The notes beneath the pieces were generated by a model that searched no databases, was not told the origin of the DNA, and was given only the letters and a program-made list of their open reading frames with translations. Positions 55,797-64,000 of a DNA stretch of 64,000 bases are shown here, piece by piece; the first letter of the stretch is position 1; each line of letters starts with the position of its first letter. The DNA lies in NCBI RefSeq assembly GCF_009496155.1, contig NZ_WIJP01000001.1, positions 1 through 64,000 on the forward strand. Direction: 5' to 3'. A program made the position numbers and the translations under genes. The stretch comes from Streptococcus mitis. Its GTDB lineage: Bacteria; Bacillota; Bacilli; Lactobacillales; Streptococcaceae.

Positions 55797-57140
55797 ATGT
55801 CATTTACGAAATTTCAATTTAAAAACTATATTAGAGAAGCCTTGGAGGAGTTGAAATTTACAACTCCAACAGAGGTACAAGATAAGTTGATTCCGATTGT
55901 TTTGGCAGGTCGTGACCTAGTCGGTGAATCAAAAACAGGTTCAGGTAAGACTCACACTTTCTTGTTACCGATTTTCCAGCAATTAGATGAAGTTAGTGAT
56001 AGTGTACAGGTAGTGATTACGGCACCGAGCCGTGAGTTGGCTACTCAAATTTATCAAGCAGCTCGTCAGATTGCAGCCCACTCAGAAGTGGAAGTTCGTG
56101 TGGTTAATTACGTGGGTGGTACTGATAAGGCTCGCCAGATTGACAAATTGGCAAGTAACCAGCCTCATATTGTTATCGGAACGCCTGGCCGTATCTACGA
56201 CTTGGTCAAATCTGGTGATTTAGCTATTCACAAGGCCAAGACTTTTGTTGTCGATGAGGCTGATATGACCTTGGATATGGGATTCTTAGAAACTGTTGAT
56301 AAGATTGCTGGCAGCCTTCCAAAAGACCTACAATTCATGGTTTTCTCAGCGACTATCCCACAAAAACTGCAACCATTCTTGAAAAAATACTTGTCAAATC
56401 CTGTTATGGAGAAAATCAAGACCAAAACGGTCATTTCTGATACCATTGATAATTGGTTGATTTCTACTAAGGGACGTGACAAGAATGCTCAAATTTACCA
56501 GTTGACTCAACTGATGCAACCTTATTTGGCAATGATTTTTGTTAACACTAAAACGCGTGCTGATGAATTGCATTCATACCTGACTGCTCAAGGTTTGAAA
56601 GTTGCAAAGATTCATGGAGATATTGCCCCTCGTGAGCGCAAGCGTATCATGAATCAGGTGAAAAATCTAGATTTTGAGTATATTGTCGCAACGGATTTGG
56701 CAGCGCGTGGAATTGACATTGAAGGTGTCAGTCATGTCATCAATGATGCCATTCCGCAAGATTTGTCCTTCTTTGTGCACCGTGTTGGTCGTACTGGACG
56801 AAACGGTCTACCAGGTACAGCTATTACCCTCTATCAGCCAAGTGATGACTCGGATATTCGTGAGTTGGAGAAATTGGGAATCAAGTTTACTCCTAAGATG
56901 GTCAAAGACGGGGAATTTCAAGATACTTATGACCGTGATCGTCGTGCTAATCGTGAGAAAAAGCAAGACAAGCTTGATATCGAAATGATTGGTTTGGTTA
57001 AAAAGAAAAAGAAAAAAGTCAAACCGGGTTATAAGAAAAAAATTCAATGGGCGGTTGATGAAAAACGTCGCAAAACCAAGCGTGCTGAAAATCGCGCTCG
57101 CGGTCGTGCAGAGCGTAAAGCAAAACGCCAAACATTTTAA
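55797..57140 (+). CDS. cshB: DEAD-box ATP-dependent RNA helicase (CshB-like)
   Basis: The 447-residue helicase has motif I SKTGSGKT, motif Ia APSRELATQ, motif II VDEADM, motif III FSATIPQ, motif V ATDLAARGID and motif VI HRVGRTGRNG, and a strongly basic C-terminal tail (KKKKKKVKPGYKKK). It is shorter than the CshA class and fits CshB-like helicases that act in RNA decay, ribosome assembly and cold adaptation. A TGG-TATAAT promoter lies at 55760-55768. Confidence 0.92.
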   Translation: MSFTKFQFKNYIREALEELKFTTPTEVQDKLIPIVLAGRDLVGESKTGSGKTHTFLLPIFQQLDEVSDSVQVVITAPSRELATQIYQAARQIAAHSEVEVRVVNYVGGTDKARQIDKLASNQPHIVIGTPGRIYDLVKSGDLAIHKAKTFVVDEADMTLDMGFLETVDKIAGSLPKDLQFMVFSATIPQKLQPFLKKYLSNPVMEKIKTKTVISDTIDNWLISTKGRDKNAQIYQLTQLMQPYLAMIFVNTKTRADELHSYLTAQGLKVAKIHGDIAPRERKRIMNQVKNLDFEYIVATDLAARGIDIEGVSHVINDAIPQDLSFFVHRVGRTGRNGLPGTAITLYQPSDDSDIRELEKLGIKFTPKMVKDGEFQDTYDRDRRANREKKQDKLDIEMIGLVKKKKKKVKPGYKKKIQWAVDEKRRKTKRAENRARGRAERKAKRQTF

Positions 57141-57148
57141 TAGTAATT

Positions 57149-57175
57149 GTTGGAGTAGTGAGCTCCAACTTTTTT
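57149..57175 (+). terminator. helicase gene terminator
   Basis: GTTGGAG and CTCCAAC around TAGTGAG, then TTTTTT. Confidence 0.9.
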
Positions 57176-57246
57176 ATTTATAGGAATGAAATATCTACAT
57201 TGAAACACTGCAAATTGCGGTTAAAAATGGTATAATGATAAAGTTA

Positions 57247-57491
57247 TATAGTCCCGATAAGATGGTAGAAATTTCTATTTTTTGTTTCGAGTCGTAACTC
57301 GCAAAGAATGACGGCTCTAAAGTAGTCGCTCGTCATTCTACGGTTGCCGCTATAGGGCGACCACCCTATGCGCCTTACTAGCTTCAGAAATAAAAAAGTA
57401 TCGTTTTTATTTCTTTCGAGTCGCAACTCGCAGATTATAAGGATTTCTATCAGTACTTTGTAACTCTATAACACTATTTTTAAGGGGGGAC
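57247..57491 (+). ncRNA. SMK box (SAM-III) riboswitch of metK with a long insertion
   Basis: The 5' part GTCCCGATAAGATGGTAG (from 57251) and the 3' part CTTTGTAACTC (57465-57475) plus AAGGGGGGAC match the two sides of the SMK core. GTCCC (57251-57255) can pair with GGGAC (57487-57491), which hides the metK Shine-Dalgarno site GGGGGG (57484-57489) when SAM is bound. About 200 nt separate the two halves, far more than in the short enterococcal form; the extra RNA contains several hairpins. A TGG-TATAAT promoter lies at 57228-57236. Confidence 0.82.
57285..57432. repeat. direct repeats framing the insertion within the SMK box
   Basis: TTTCGAGTCGTAACTCGCA (57285-57303) recurs with one change at 57414-57432. 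Each copy is itself a small palindrome (CGAGT/ACTCG). Between them are hairpins AGAATGACG/CGTCATTCT and AGAAATAAAAA/TTTTTATTTCT. Confidence 0.85.
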
Positions 57492-57497
57492 ATTTTT

Positions 57498-58688
57498 ATG
57501 TCAGAACGTAAATTATTCACGTCTGAATCTGTATCTGAGGGGCATCCAGATAAGATTGCAGACCAAATTTCAGATGCGATTTTGGACGCCATTTTAGCTA
57601 AGGATCCAGATGCGCACGTTGCTGCTGAGACAGCTGTCTATACTGGTTCCGTCCACGTTTTTGGAGAAATTTCTACAAATGCCTATGTGGATATTAACCG
57701 TGTTGTTCGTGATACCATTGCAGAGATTGGTTATACCAATACAGAATATGGATTTTCTGCTGAGACGGTGGGAGTTCATCCGTCACTTGTTGAGCAATCA
57801 CCAGACATTGCCCAAGGTGTTAACGAAGCCTTGGAGGTTCGTGGGAATGCAGATCAAAATCCACTGGACTTGATTGGAGCTGGAGACCAAGGGCTCATGT
57901 TTGGATTTGCAGTGGATGAAACAGAAGAGCTCATGCCGTTGCCAATTTCACACAGTCATAAATTGGTTCGTCGTCTGGCAGAACTTCGTAAGTCTGGGGA
58001 AATTAGCTATCTTCGCCCAGATGCTAAATCACAAGTTACGGTTGAGTATGATGAAAATGACCGTCCAGTGCGTGTGGACACAGTTGTTATTTCAACTCAG
58101 CACGATCCAGAAGTCAGCAACGAACAAATTCACAATGATGTCATTAACAAGGTTATCAAAGAGGTTATTCCAGCCTCTTACTTGGATGAGCAAACAAAAT
58201 TCTTCATCAATCCAACTGGTCGATTTGTAATCGGTGGACCTCAAGGAGACTCAGGCTTGACTGGTCGTAAGATTATTGTGGATACCTATGGTGGCTACTC
58301 TCGTCACGGTGGTGGTGCCTTCTCTGGTAAAGATGCGACTAAGGTGGACCGTTCTGCCTCATATGCAGCTCGTTATATTGCCAAGAATATTGTTGCAGCG
58401 GGTCTTGCTAAGAAGGCAGAAGTGCAATTGGCCTATGCCATCGGTGTTGCGCAACCTGTTTCTGTCCGTATTGATACCTTTGGTACAGGAACAGTAGCTG
58501 AAAGCAAACTTGAAAAAGCGGCTCGTCAAATCTTTGACCTTCGCCCTGCAGGAATTATCCAAATGCTGAACCTCAAGCGCCCAATTTACCGTCAAACAGC
58601 GGCTTATGGACACATGGGACGTACAGATATTGATCTTCCATGGGAACGTTTGGATAAGGTAGATGCTTTGAAAGAAGCTGTCAAATAA
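57498..58688 (+). CDS. metK: S-adenosylmethionine synthetase
   Basis: The 396-residue enzyme makes SAM from Met and ATP. It has the signatures [22 protein letters not shown] (in outline SVSEGHPDK), [12 protein letters not shown] and [16 protein letters not shown]. Expression should fall when SAM is high, through the SMK box that covers its ribosome binding site. It stands alone. Confidence 0.98.
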   Translation: MSERKLFTSESVSEGHPDKIADQISDAILDAILAKDPDAHVAAETAVYTGSVHVFGEISTNAYVDINRVVRDTIAEIGYTNTEYGFSAETVGVHPSLVEQSPDIAQGVNEALEVRGNADQNPLDLIGAGDQGLMFGFAVDETEELMPLPISHSHKLVRRLAELRKSGEISYLRPDAKSQVTVEYDENDRPVRVDTVVISTQHDPEVSNEQIHNDVINKVIKEVIPASYLDEQTKFFINPTGRFVIGGPQGDSGLTGRKIIVDTYGGYSRHGGGAFSGKDATKVDRSASYAARYIAKNIVAAGLAKKAEVQLAYAIGVAQPVSVRIDTFGTGTVAESKLEKAARQIFDLRPAGIIQMLNLKRPIYRQTAAYGHMGRTDIDLPWERLDKVDALKEAVK

Positions 58689-58700
58689 ATGAATTGAAGA

Positions 58701-58722
58701 AAGAGGGAAGTCCCTCTTTTTT
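58701..58722 (+). terminator. metK terminator
   Basis: AAGAGGGA and TCCCTCTT around AG, then TTTT. Confidence 0.85.
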
Positions 58723-58748
58723 CGATATATTATAATCTCCGTTAATCA

Positions 58749-58777
58749 TTGAAATTATAGCTTGAATTTGATATGAT
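58749..58777 (+). promoter_or_regulatory. pgdA promoter, 6 nt from the start codon
   Basis: TTGAAA (58749-58754), 17 bp, TATGAT (58772-58777) with extended TGA. GGTCTT and ATG follow at once, so the mRNA would start at the ATG. Confidence 0.75.
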
Positions 58778-58783
58778 GGTCTT

Positions 58784-60175
58784 ATGAATAAAAGTAGAGC
58801 AAATCGTGTTGAGCACGATAAGATAAGAATGAGTTTAATAGCCCTAGTAGCTATCTTTTCAGTAAGTATTTGTGTTCTTGGAACGATGATTGGCTACAAG
58901 GTATTTTCAAAACAAAGCTTTGAACAAAATATTGAATCGCTTAAAAAAGAGAAAGATGATCAATTGAGTGAGGGTAATCAGAAAGATCATTTTCGTAAGG
59001 GACAAGCTGAAGTGATTGCCTATTATCCTCTCCAAGGGGAGCAAGTGATTTTGTCTGTAAAAGGAATCATAGTGCAGGATATTAAGGAAAATTTAGAAGA
59101 CAAGGAAAATCTGGTTTTTTATTATACGGAGAAACAGGATTCGACTTTAAAAGGGATTGTCAACCGAAGTGTGATGAAACAAGTCTATGATTTAACTTCG
59201 TTAAAAGTTGAAGAGACTGAAAAAACTAGTCTGGCAAAAGTCCATTTGACAGAAGATGGCAAAACTTTTACACTTGATCAATTATTTTCAGATGCTAGTA
59301 AAGCCAAAGAAAAGCTGACAAAAGAACTGACTTCTTTCTTACAGGATAAGAAATTGGAGCAAGAAAAGTTTAATCAGATTGTTAAAGGTTTCTCTGACCA
59401 AGACTTGTCTGCATGGAACTTTGATTATAAGGATAGCCAAATTATTCTTTATCCCAGTCAATCAGTGGAAAATCTAAATGAGATTGCCTTGCCAGTATCT
59501 AGTTTCTTTGAGCTTATTCAGTCCTCATATTTGCTAGATAAGGATGCCGAACTCTACAAGGCTTATTATGAAAAGAAAAATCGTAAAGTCGTAGCCTTGA
59601 CTTTTGATGATGGACCAAATCCTGCAACAACAAATCAAGCATTAGATACTCTTTCTAAGTATGGAATTAAGGCTACTTTCTTTGTTTTAGGTAAGAATAT
59701 TTCTGGCAATGAAGAGATTTTGAAACGCATGAAATCAGAGGGTCATGTTATTGGAAACCATAGTTGGAGCCATCCAGTTCTTTCAAAACTTTCTCTTGAT
59801 GAAGCTAAAAAACAAATTACTGATACTGAGGATGCACTAGCTAAAGTGTTGGGCTCTAGTTCTAAACTTATGCGTCCACCTTATGGGGCCATTACAGACG
59901 ACATTCGCAATAGTCTCAATTTGAGCTTTATTATGTGGGATGTGGATAGTCTGGACTGGAAGAGTAAAAATGAAACAGCTATCCTGACAGAGGTTCAGCG
60001 TCAGGTTAAGAATGGTTCAATTATTCTTATGCATGACATTCATGCTGAGACGGTACATGCTTTACCGAAGGTTATTGACTATTTGAAAGAGCAAGGTTAT
60101 GAATTTGTCACAGTTCCAGAAATGCTTAATTCACGATTAAAATCACACGAATTATTCTATGACCGTAATCAGTAA
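58784..60175 (+). CDS. pgdA: peptidoglycan N-acetylglucosamine deacetylase PgdA
   Basis: The 463-residue protein, the same length as pneumococcal PgdA, has an N-terminal membrane helix (about residues 17-40), a middle region of unclear fold and a NodB deacetylase domain (about residues 265-463). The catalytic motifs are [29 protein letters not shown] and LMHDIHAET. It removes acetyl groups from wall GlcNAc and so gives lysozyme resistance. The N-terminal part looks notably diverged from the pneumococcal form I remember, supporting a sister species. No Shine-Dalgarno site is present. Confidence 0.94.
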   Translation: MNKSRANRVEHDKIRMSLIALVAIFSVSICVLGTMIGYKVFSKQSFEQNIESLKKEKDDQLSEGNQKDHFRKGQAEVIAYYPLQGEQVILSVKGIIVQDIKENLEDKENLVFYYTEKQDSTLKGIVNRSVMKQVYDLTSLKVEETEKTSLAKVHLTEDGKTFTLDQLFSDASKAKEKLTKELTSFLQDKKLEQEKFNQIVKGFSDQDLSAWNFDYKDSQIILYPSQSVENLNEIALPVSSFFELIQSSYLLDKDAELYKAYYEKKNRKVVALTFDDGPNPATTNQALDTLSKYGIKATFFVLGKNISGNEEILKRMKSEGHVIGNHSWSHPVLSKLSLDEAKKQITDTEDALAKVLGSSSKLMRPPYGAITDDIRNSLNLSFIMWDVDSLDWKSKNETAILTEVQRQVKNGSIILMHDIHAETVHALPKVIDYLKEQGYEFVTVPEMLNSRLKSHELFYDRNQ

Positions 60176-60225
60176 GAAGGTTGCTGAAAGACCAATTCAA
60201 TAGTAAGTAATTTTTCAATAAAGAA

Positions 60226-60258
60226 ATTTAGTCTTGTATCACTCAAGGCTAATTTTTT
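60226..60258 (+). terminator. pgdA terminator
   Basis: AGTCTTG pairs with CAAGGCT (one G-T pair) around TATCACT, then AATTTTTT. Confidence 0.7.
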
Positions 60259-60313
60259 ATGTTTAAATCGTATGATATGATTAATATTACAATCTTGTTA
60301 CAAAATATTTTTT

Positions 60314-60345
60314 TGATAGAATTTTCTGATAATTTAGGATATAAT
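60314..60345 (+). promoter_or_regulatory. protease promoter region with a CodY-like box
   Basis: TATAAT at 60340-60345 is preceded by AATTTTCTGATAATT at 60320-60334, the same 15-mer as in the livJ promoter (43880-43894). TTGATA at 60314-60319 is 20 bp from TATAAT, so the -35 is uncertain. Confidence 0.75.
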
Positions 60346-60376
60346 ACTTTTAATTTAAATAAAAAGGAGTGATTTT

Positions 60377-63300
60377 ATGGGAGATTGCAACGATTTTTGT
60401 CATAAAAAGTACCAAGTAGCAACGATTTTTCTGCTAACGGTCTTTGCATTCGGATTTGCTTTCGCACAGGTTAGTGCCGATGAGGGAAAATTTGAAGCAT
60501 CCAATCAAGTTACACATGCGGTAATAACAAATAAATTAGATGATTCAAATAAGCTCGCACCGTCAGTCACGGCTGACAAGAATGCTCTAAATTCTTCTTC
60601 GAAGGAAAAAACAGAAGTGACAGAGTCATTAAAAGAAGATGATTCTATAGAATATAGAGATAATAAGTCAGACAAGAATGTAAGCACACAGAAAGAAACG
60701 ACTGCTATAAAAAGTGAAGAGAAGAAGGAAGAATCAGCAGTAAAAAGCAGTTCTTCTTCCGAAAGTTCACAATCACAGTCGTTATCTCAAGGTGGACATA
60801 AAGAAAAGCCAAATAGTATCTCCAGTAATGAAATGATTACTGTCCCTAAAACCTGGGAAGCAGGACACAAAGGGCAAGGAACTGTAGTCGCTGTTATAGA
60901 TTCAGGCCTTGATTTGAATCATGAAGTTCTGCGTATTTCTGATCCGTCAAAGGCGAAATTTAAAAATCAGAATGATATCGAAAAAGCTAAAAAGGCTGCT
61001 GGTATTGACTATGGGAAATGGTACAGTGACAAGGTAGTATATGCTTATGATTACTTTGATGGAACAGATAATATAAAAGAGGTTGAAAAAGAGTCTCATG
61101 GAATGCACGTTACTGGTATTGTAGCTGGAAATCCAGTTAATAAAGCTCCAAATTCTGAGAAGGTATATGGAGTTGCACCAGAAGCTCAAATAATGTTTAT
61201 GAGAGTTTTTTCAGACAGAGATAAAACTACAGCCTCTGCCCTCTATGTAAAAGCTATTGATGATGCAGTTGCGTTAGGTGCAGATGTGATCAATATGAGT
61301 TTGGGTGCAGGTGCAGGTTCAACGGTAGATGCAGGTTCAGATATCATTGATGCAGTAAAAAGAGCACGTGCTAAAGGAGTATCTGTTGTTATTGCTGCTG
61401 GTAATAGTAATACTTTCGGTAGAGGTTTTTCACAACCATTGGCAGCAAATCCTGATTATGGTCTCGTCGGAAATCCCTCTACAGTGGAAGATTCAATTTC
61501 TGTTGCTTCGATTAATAATAAAATTCTAACTACTGAAGTCTTTGAAGTAAAAGGTTTAGAAAATGACGCTACCCTTGATTATGGTAAGTTTGATTTTAAT
61601 AGACCTGAAACAGAAAAAGATTTTGAAAAAGGGAAAGAATACGAATATGTAGCAGCGGGTATTGGTCGTGAAGAAGATTTTGCTAATATTGATGTAAGAG
61701 GCAAGTTAGCACTGATTCAACGTGGTAAAATCCATTTCTCTGATAAGATTAAAAATGCTCTTCAACACGGTGCAGCTGGAGTTTTAATTTATAACAACGT
61801 TGAAGGTGCAAATGTTAGTATGTCTGTTACAGGTGATGCTAAGAAAATCCCATCTGTCTTTATTTCAAAACATTATGGTGAAATTCTTAAGTCTGGTCAG
61901 TATAAAATTGTCTTTAATCACAAGATGGATAATCGTAAATCAGACGTTGCAGACCAATTATCAGATTTTTCAAGTTGGGGAGTTACAACAGATGGACAAT
62001 TGAAACCAGATGTTACTGCACCTGGTGGAAATATCTATTCATCATTTAACGACAATAGCTATGGAAGTATCAGTGGAACAAGTATGGCAGCTCCTCATGT
62101 AGCTGGTGTCGCAGCATTAGTCAAAGAATATTTAGCGAAAAAACATCCTGAATTATCAGCTAGTCAAATTTCAGAGATTGTAAAAGCTTTAATTATGTCT
62201 ACTGCAAAACCACATTTTAATAAACAAACTGGAGCCTATACTTCTCCACGTCAGCAAGGTGCCGGTGTAGTTGACACGATGGCAGCAACCAGCACAGATC
62301 TATTTGTAACAGGTACAAATAACTATCCAAGTGTTACTCTTGGCAATGTTGGTGATAAATTTACCTTTGAAGTTACAATTCATAATATTTCGGATAAAGA
62401 CAAAATATTGAAGATGATTGTAAATACAAATACGGACGAAGTTGAAGAAGGGAAATTCACTCTCCGTCCACGAAAACTAACTGAAACAGTTTGGCCTGAA
62501 GTAACTGTGAAAGCTCATAGTACGAAGACAGTAACAGTTAGTGTAGATACAAGTAAGTTTACTGAAGAACTTAGCAAAATAATGCCAAATGGTTATTTTC
62601 TAGAAGGATTTGTTAGATTTGTCAATCCTGCAGATGATGGTCCTGTTATTGGGTTGCCATTTATGGGATTTAAGGGAGAATTCCAAAATCTACCTGCAAT
62701 TGAAAAACCAATTTATCAATTGATTAAGGAAGGAAACAGTGGATTTTACTCTGAAATTGATAAAGATAATCCAGGAATTTCACCTTCAGACGATGCAACT
62801 TATTTAACAAGTTCTGAAAATGATGTAAATGTTTTAAAAGCAGAGCGTCAAGGAAATCGAGTGACTGTACTCGGAGTAAAACAAGATGCTGAAGGAAAAT
62901 ACCATCTTCAGTTAGATGAAAAGGGTAATGTTCGCCTTGCTATCTCGCCAAATGAGGATGGTAATAAAGATTCTGTTCAATTTAAAACTCTTGTCTATAG
63001 AAACTTGGTAAATCTTCGTGCGACTGTTTATGATTCTTCGGATACAACACACAGTCAGCCTATTTGGCAAAGTCGTCCAACAGACCTTGTAAAAAATTAT
63101 TTTGATGGCGATACTAGAAATCCAAGAAGTTACATTGTAGATAAAACAGCTTGGGGAGGACAGGATTCTAATGGAAATCGAGTCTCTGATGGAATTTATG
63201 ACTATGTTATTAGTTATAAGCCAGATGTTCCTGGAGCTGAAGAACAATACACAACATTTAAAATTCAAATCGATACACAAAAACCTCTGATTACTTCGGG

Positions 63301-64000
63301 ATATATTCGTTCTCAAAAAGATCAAGAACAATTTATAGCTCGTAAACCTCAGGATGTAGGAAATGGCGGAATTCTTCTAGAAAAAGTCTTTTATATTCGT
63401 CCTTCTGAAAATAGAGAGGCGACAGATTCAGAAATCGAACAGTATCAAATTATCAAACAAAATGAAGATGGTAGTTATACACTTCCTAAGAACATTGATA
63501 AATCGAAAATCTTCTATTATGTAGAAGACTTTGCGGGAAATGTAGATTTTATATCTCTCAAAGATCTTGTAGGTGAAGAAAATAGTGGTCGTGTAAAAAT
63601 TGCTATACTAAACAATAAAACCAAGGATGAGATTGATACAACTTATGTTTACCGCATTAAAAATAGCGAAGGTCAATATGTAACTGTTGATAAGTCAAAA
63701 GATATTAATTTCTTGAAATTTGGACATTATGTTGCAGAAATTTTTAGCTATGATCGTACAGAGTTGAAATTTGTAAGTGCCCTATCTAAGGAATTTGATT
63801 TAACGAAAGAAAATAGTTTTCAAACAATTACTTTCTTAGCTAACAAATTGAAATATGCTCCAGTAACGGTTGGCTTTAATCAAGCTGTTCCTGGAACTAC
63901 AACGATTACTTTAGTAGGTGAAGACGGTCAGAGTCAAGTTTTGCCAGCTGAAACATATGGTAAACATTCTTATGGTAAGAAAGTAGTTACTGGTGAATAT
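60377..64000 (+). CDS. cell-envelope subtilisin-like serine protease (C5a-peptidase/PrtA type), 3' end outside window
   Basis: From the ATG at 60377 (AAAAAGGAG upstream) the frame stays open for 1208 codons to the window edge. It has a signal peptide-like start (VATIFLLTVFAFGFAFAQVSA), a Ser/Lys/Glu-rich region to about residue 155 and an S8 catalytic domain: Asp175 in AVIDSGLD, His241 in SHGMHVTG, Asn343 in AAGNS and Ser569 in SGTSMAAPHVAG. A PA domain is inserted before the Ser, and Fn3-like and Big-type repeats follow. The fold is that of lactocepin/C5a peptidase cell-wall proteases; an LPXTG end would lie outside the window. The CodY-like box suggests a role in amino-acid supply. Confidence 0.93.
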   Translation, partial: MGDCNDFCHKKYQVATIFLLTVFAFGFAFAQVSADEGKFEASNQVTHAVITNKLDDSNKLAPSVTADKNALNSSSKEKTEVTESLKEDDSIEYRDNKSDKNVSTQKETTAIKSEEKKEESAVKSSSSSESSQSQSLSQGGHKEKPNSISSNEMITVPKTWEAGHKGQGTVVAVIDSGLDLNHEVLRISDPSKAKFKNQNDIEKAKKAAGIDYGKWYSDKVVYAYDYFDGTDNIKEVEKESHGMHVTGIVAGNPVNKAPNSEKVYGVAPEAQIMFMRVFSDRDKTTASALYVKAIDDAVALGADVINMSLGAGAGSTVDAGSDIIDAVKRARAKGVSVVIAAGNSNTFGRGFSQPLAANPDYGLVGNPSTVEDSISVASINNKILTTEVFEVKGLENDATLDYGKFDFNRPETEKDFEKGKEYEYVAAGIGREEDFANIDVRGKLALIQRGKIHFSDKIKNALQHGAAGVLIYNNVEGANVSMSVTGDAKKIPSVFISKHYGEILKSGQYKIVFNHKMDNRKSDVADQLSDFSSWGVTTDGQLKPDVTAPGGNIYSSFNDNSYGSISGTSMAAPHVAGVAALVKEYLAKKHPELSASQISEIVKALIMSTAKPHFNKQTGAYTSPRQQGAGVVDTMAATSTDLFVTGTNNYPSVTLGNVGDKFTFEVTIHNISDKDKILKMIVNTNTDEVEEGKFTLRPRKLTETVWPEVTVKAHSTKTVTVSVDTSKFTEELSKIMPNGYFLEGFVRFVNPADDGPVIGLPFMGFKGEFQNLPAIEKPIYQLIKEGNSGFYSEIDKDNPGISPSDDATYLTSSENDVNVLKAERQGNRVTVLGVKQDAEGKYHLQLDEKGNVRLAISPNEDGNKDSVQFKTLVYRNLVNLRATVYDSSDTTHSQPIWQSRPTDLVKNYFDGDTRNPRSYIVDKTAWGGQDSNGNRVSDGIYDYVISYKPDVPGAEEQYTTFKIQIDTQKPLITSGYIRSQKDQEQFIARKPQDVGNGGILLEKVFYIRPSENREATDSEIEQYQIIKQNEDGSYTLPKNIDKSKIFYYVEDFAGNVDFISLKDLVGEENSGRVKIAILNNKTKDEIDTTYVYRIKNSEGQYVTVDKSKDINFLKFGHYVAEIFSYDRTELKFVSALSKEFDLTKENSFQTITFLANKLKYAPVTVGFNQAVPGTTTITLVGEDGQSQVLPAETYGKHSYGKKVVTGEY

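Noticed and set aside
62912-63331. 139-codon minus-strand frame within the protease gene
   Set aside because: Antisense to an unbroken protease frame with recognisable domains; its Ile/Phe/Ser-rich composition is typical of a shadow frame.

Overview
The window looks like chromosomal DNA of a mitis-group Streptococcus close to S. pneumoniae, probably S. mitis, S. pseudopneumoniae or a divergent pneumococcal relative. The evidence is a choline-binding surface protein, BOX-type extragenic repeats, the pyruvate oxidase and lactate oxidase genes spxB and lctO, the copper locus copY-cupA-copA, and a PgdA of the pneumococcal length that looks only moderately similar to the pneumococcal form as I remember it. 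No rRNA or tRNA genes, CRISPR arrays, phage or intact insertion sequences were seen.

Layout. 1-3.2 kb: a partial choline-binding protein, a CpsY/MtaR-type LysR regulator, yqgQ, a rhodanese-like protein and an RsuA-family pseudouridine synthase. 3.4-9.3 kb: typA, then the murD-murG-divIB wall and division operon. 9.3-10.9 kb: pyrFE behind a PyrR attenuator. 10.9-13.9 kb: a polar amino-acid ABC importer on the minus strand. 14.1-15.3 kb: lctO. 15.5-24.9 kb: a large thiamine salvage region with two paralogous operons (tenA-thiM-thiE and ykoEDC-tenA-thiW-thiM-thiE) behind duplicated TPP riboswitch/terminator leaders, plus thiD with its own TPP riboswitch. 25-28 kb: the copper operon. 28.4-30.7 kb: spxB and a VOC protein. 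31-34.1 kb: an AT-rich island with a radical SAM/SPASM enzyme, a previously easily missed 27-residue Cys-rich ORF and an ABC exporter, the best candidate for an undescribed RiPP system. 34.3-43.9 kb: SemiSWEET, manA, an NSS transporter, a MerR/TipA regulator, DUF1697, a HI0933-type flavoprotein, DegV with a divergent TetR, comEB, upp, clpP and ylbG. 43.9-48.6 kb: livJHMGF. 48.9-58.7 kb: a CBS protein, prfB (with its programmed frameshift), ftsEX, a glucose-type PTS, an EEP-family enzyme, a DEAD-box helicase and metK behind an SMK (SAM-III) riboswitch. 58.8-64 kb: pgdA and the first 1208 codons of a cell-envelope subtilisin-like protease.

How it fits together. Much of the window is metabolite-gated: TPP (three riboswitches), SAM (SMK box), pyrimidines (PyrR), copper (CopY boxes), CodY-like boxes at livJ and at the surface protease, CcpA cre-like sites at lctO, spxB and the PTS gene, and CtsR at clpP. 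TPP salvage is also functionally linked to spxB, because pyruvate oxidase needs TPP. Four genes (cpsY, yqgQ, the HI0933-type flavoprotein gene, pgdA) have a -10 box only 6-7 nt before the start codon and may be read from leaderless mRNAs.
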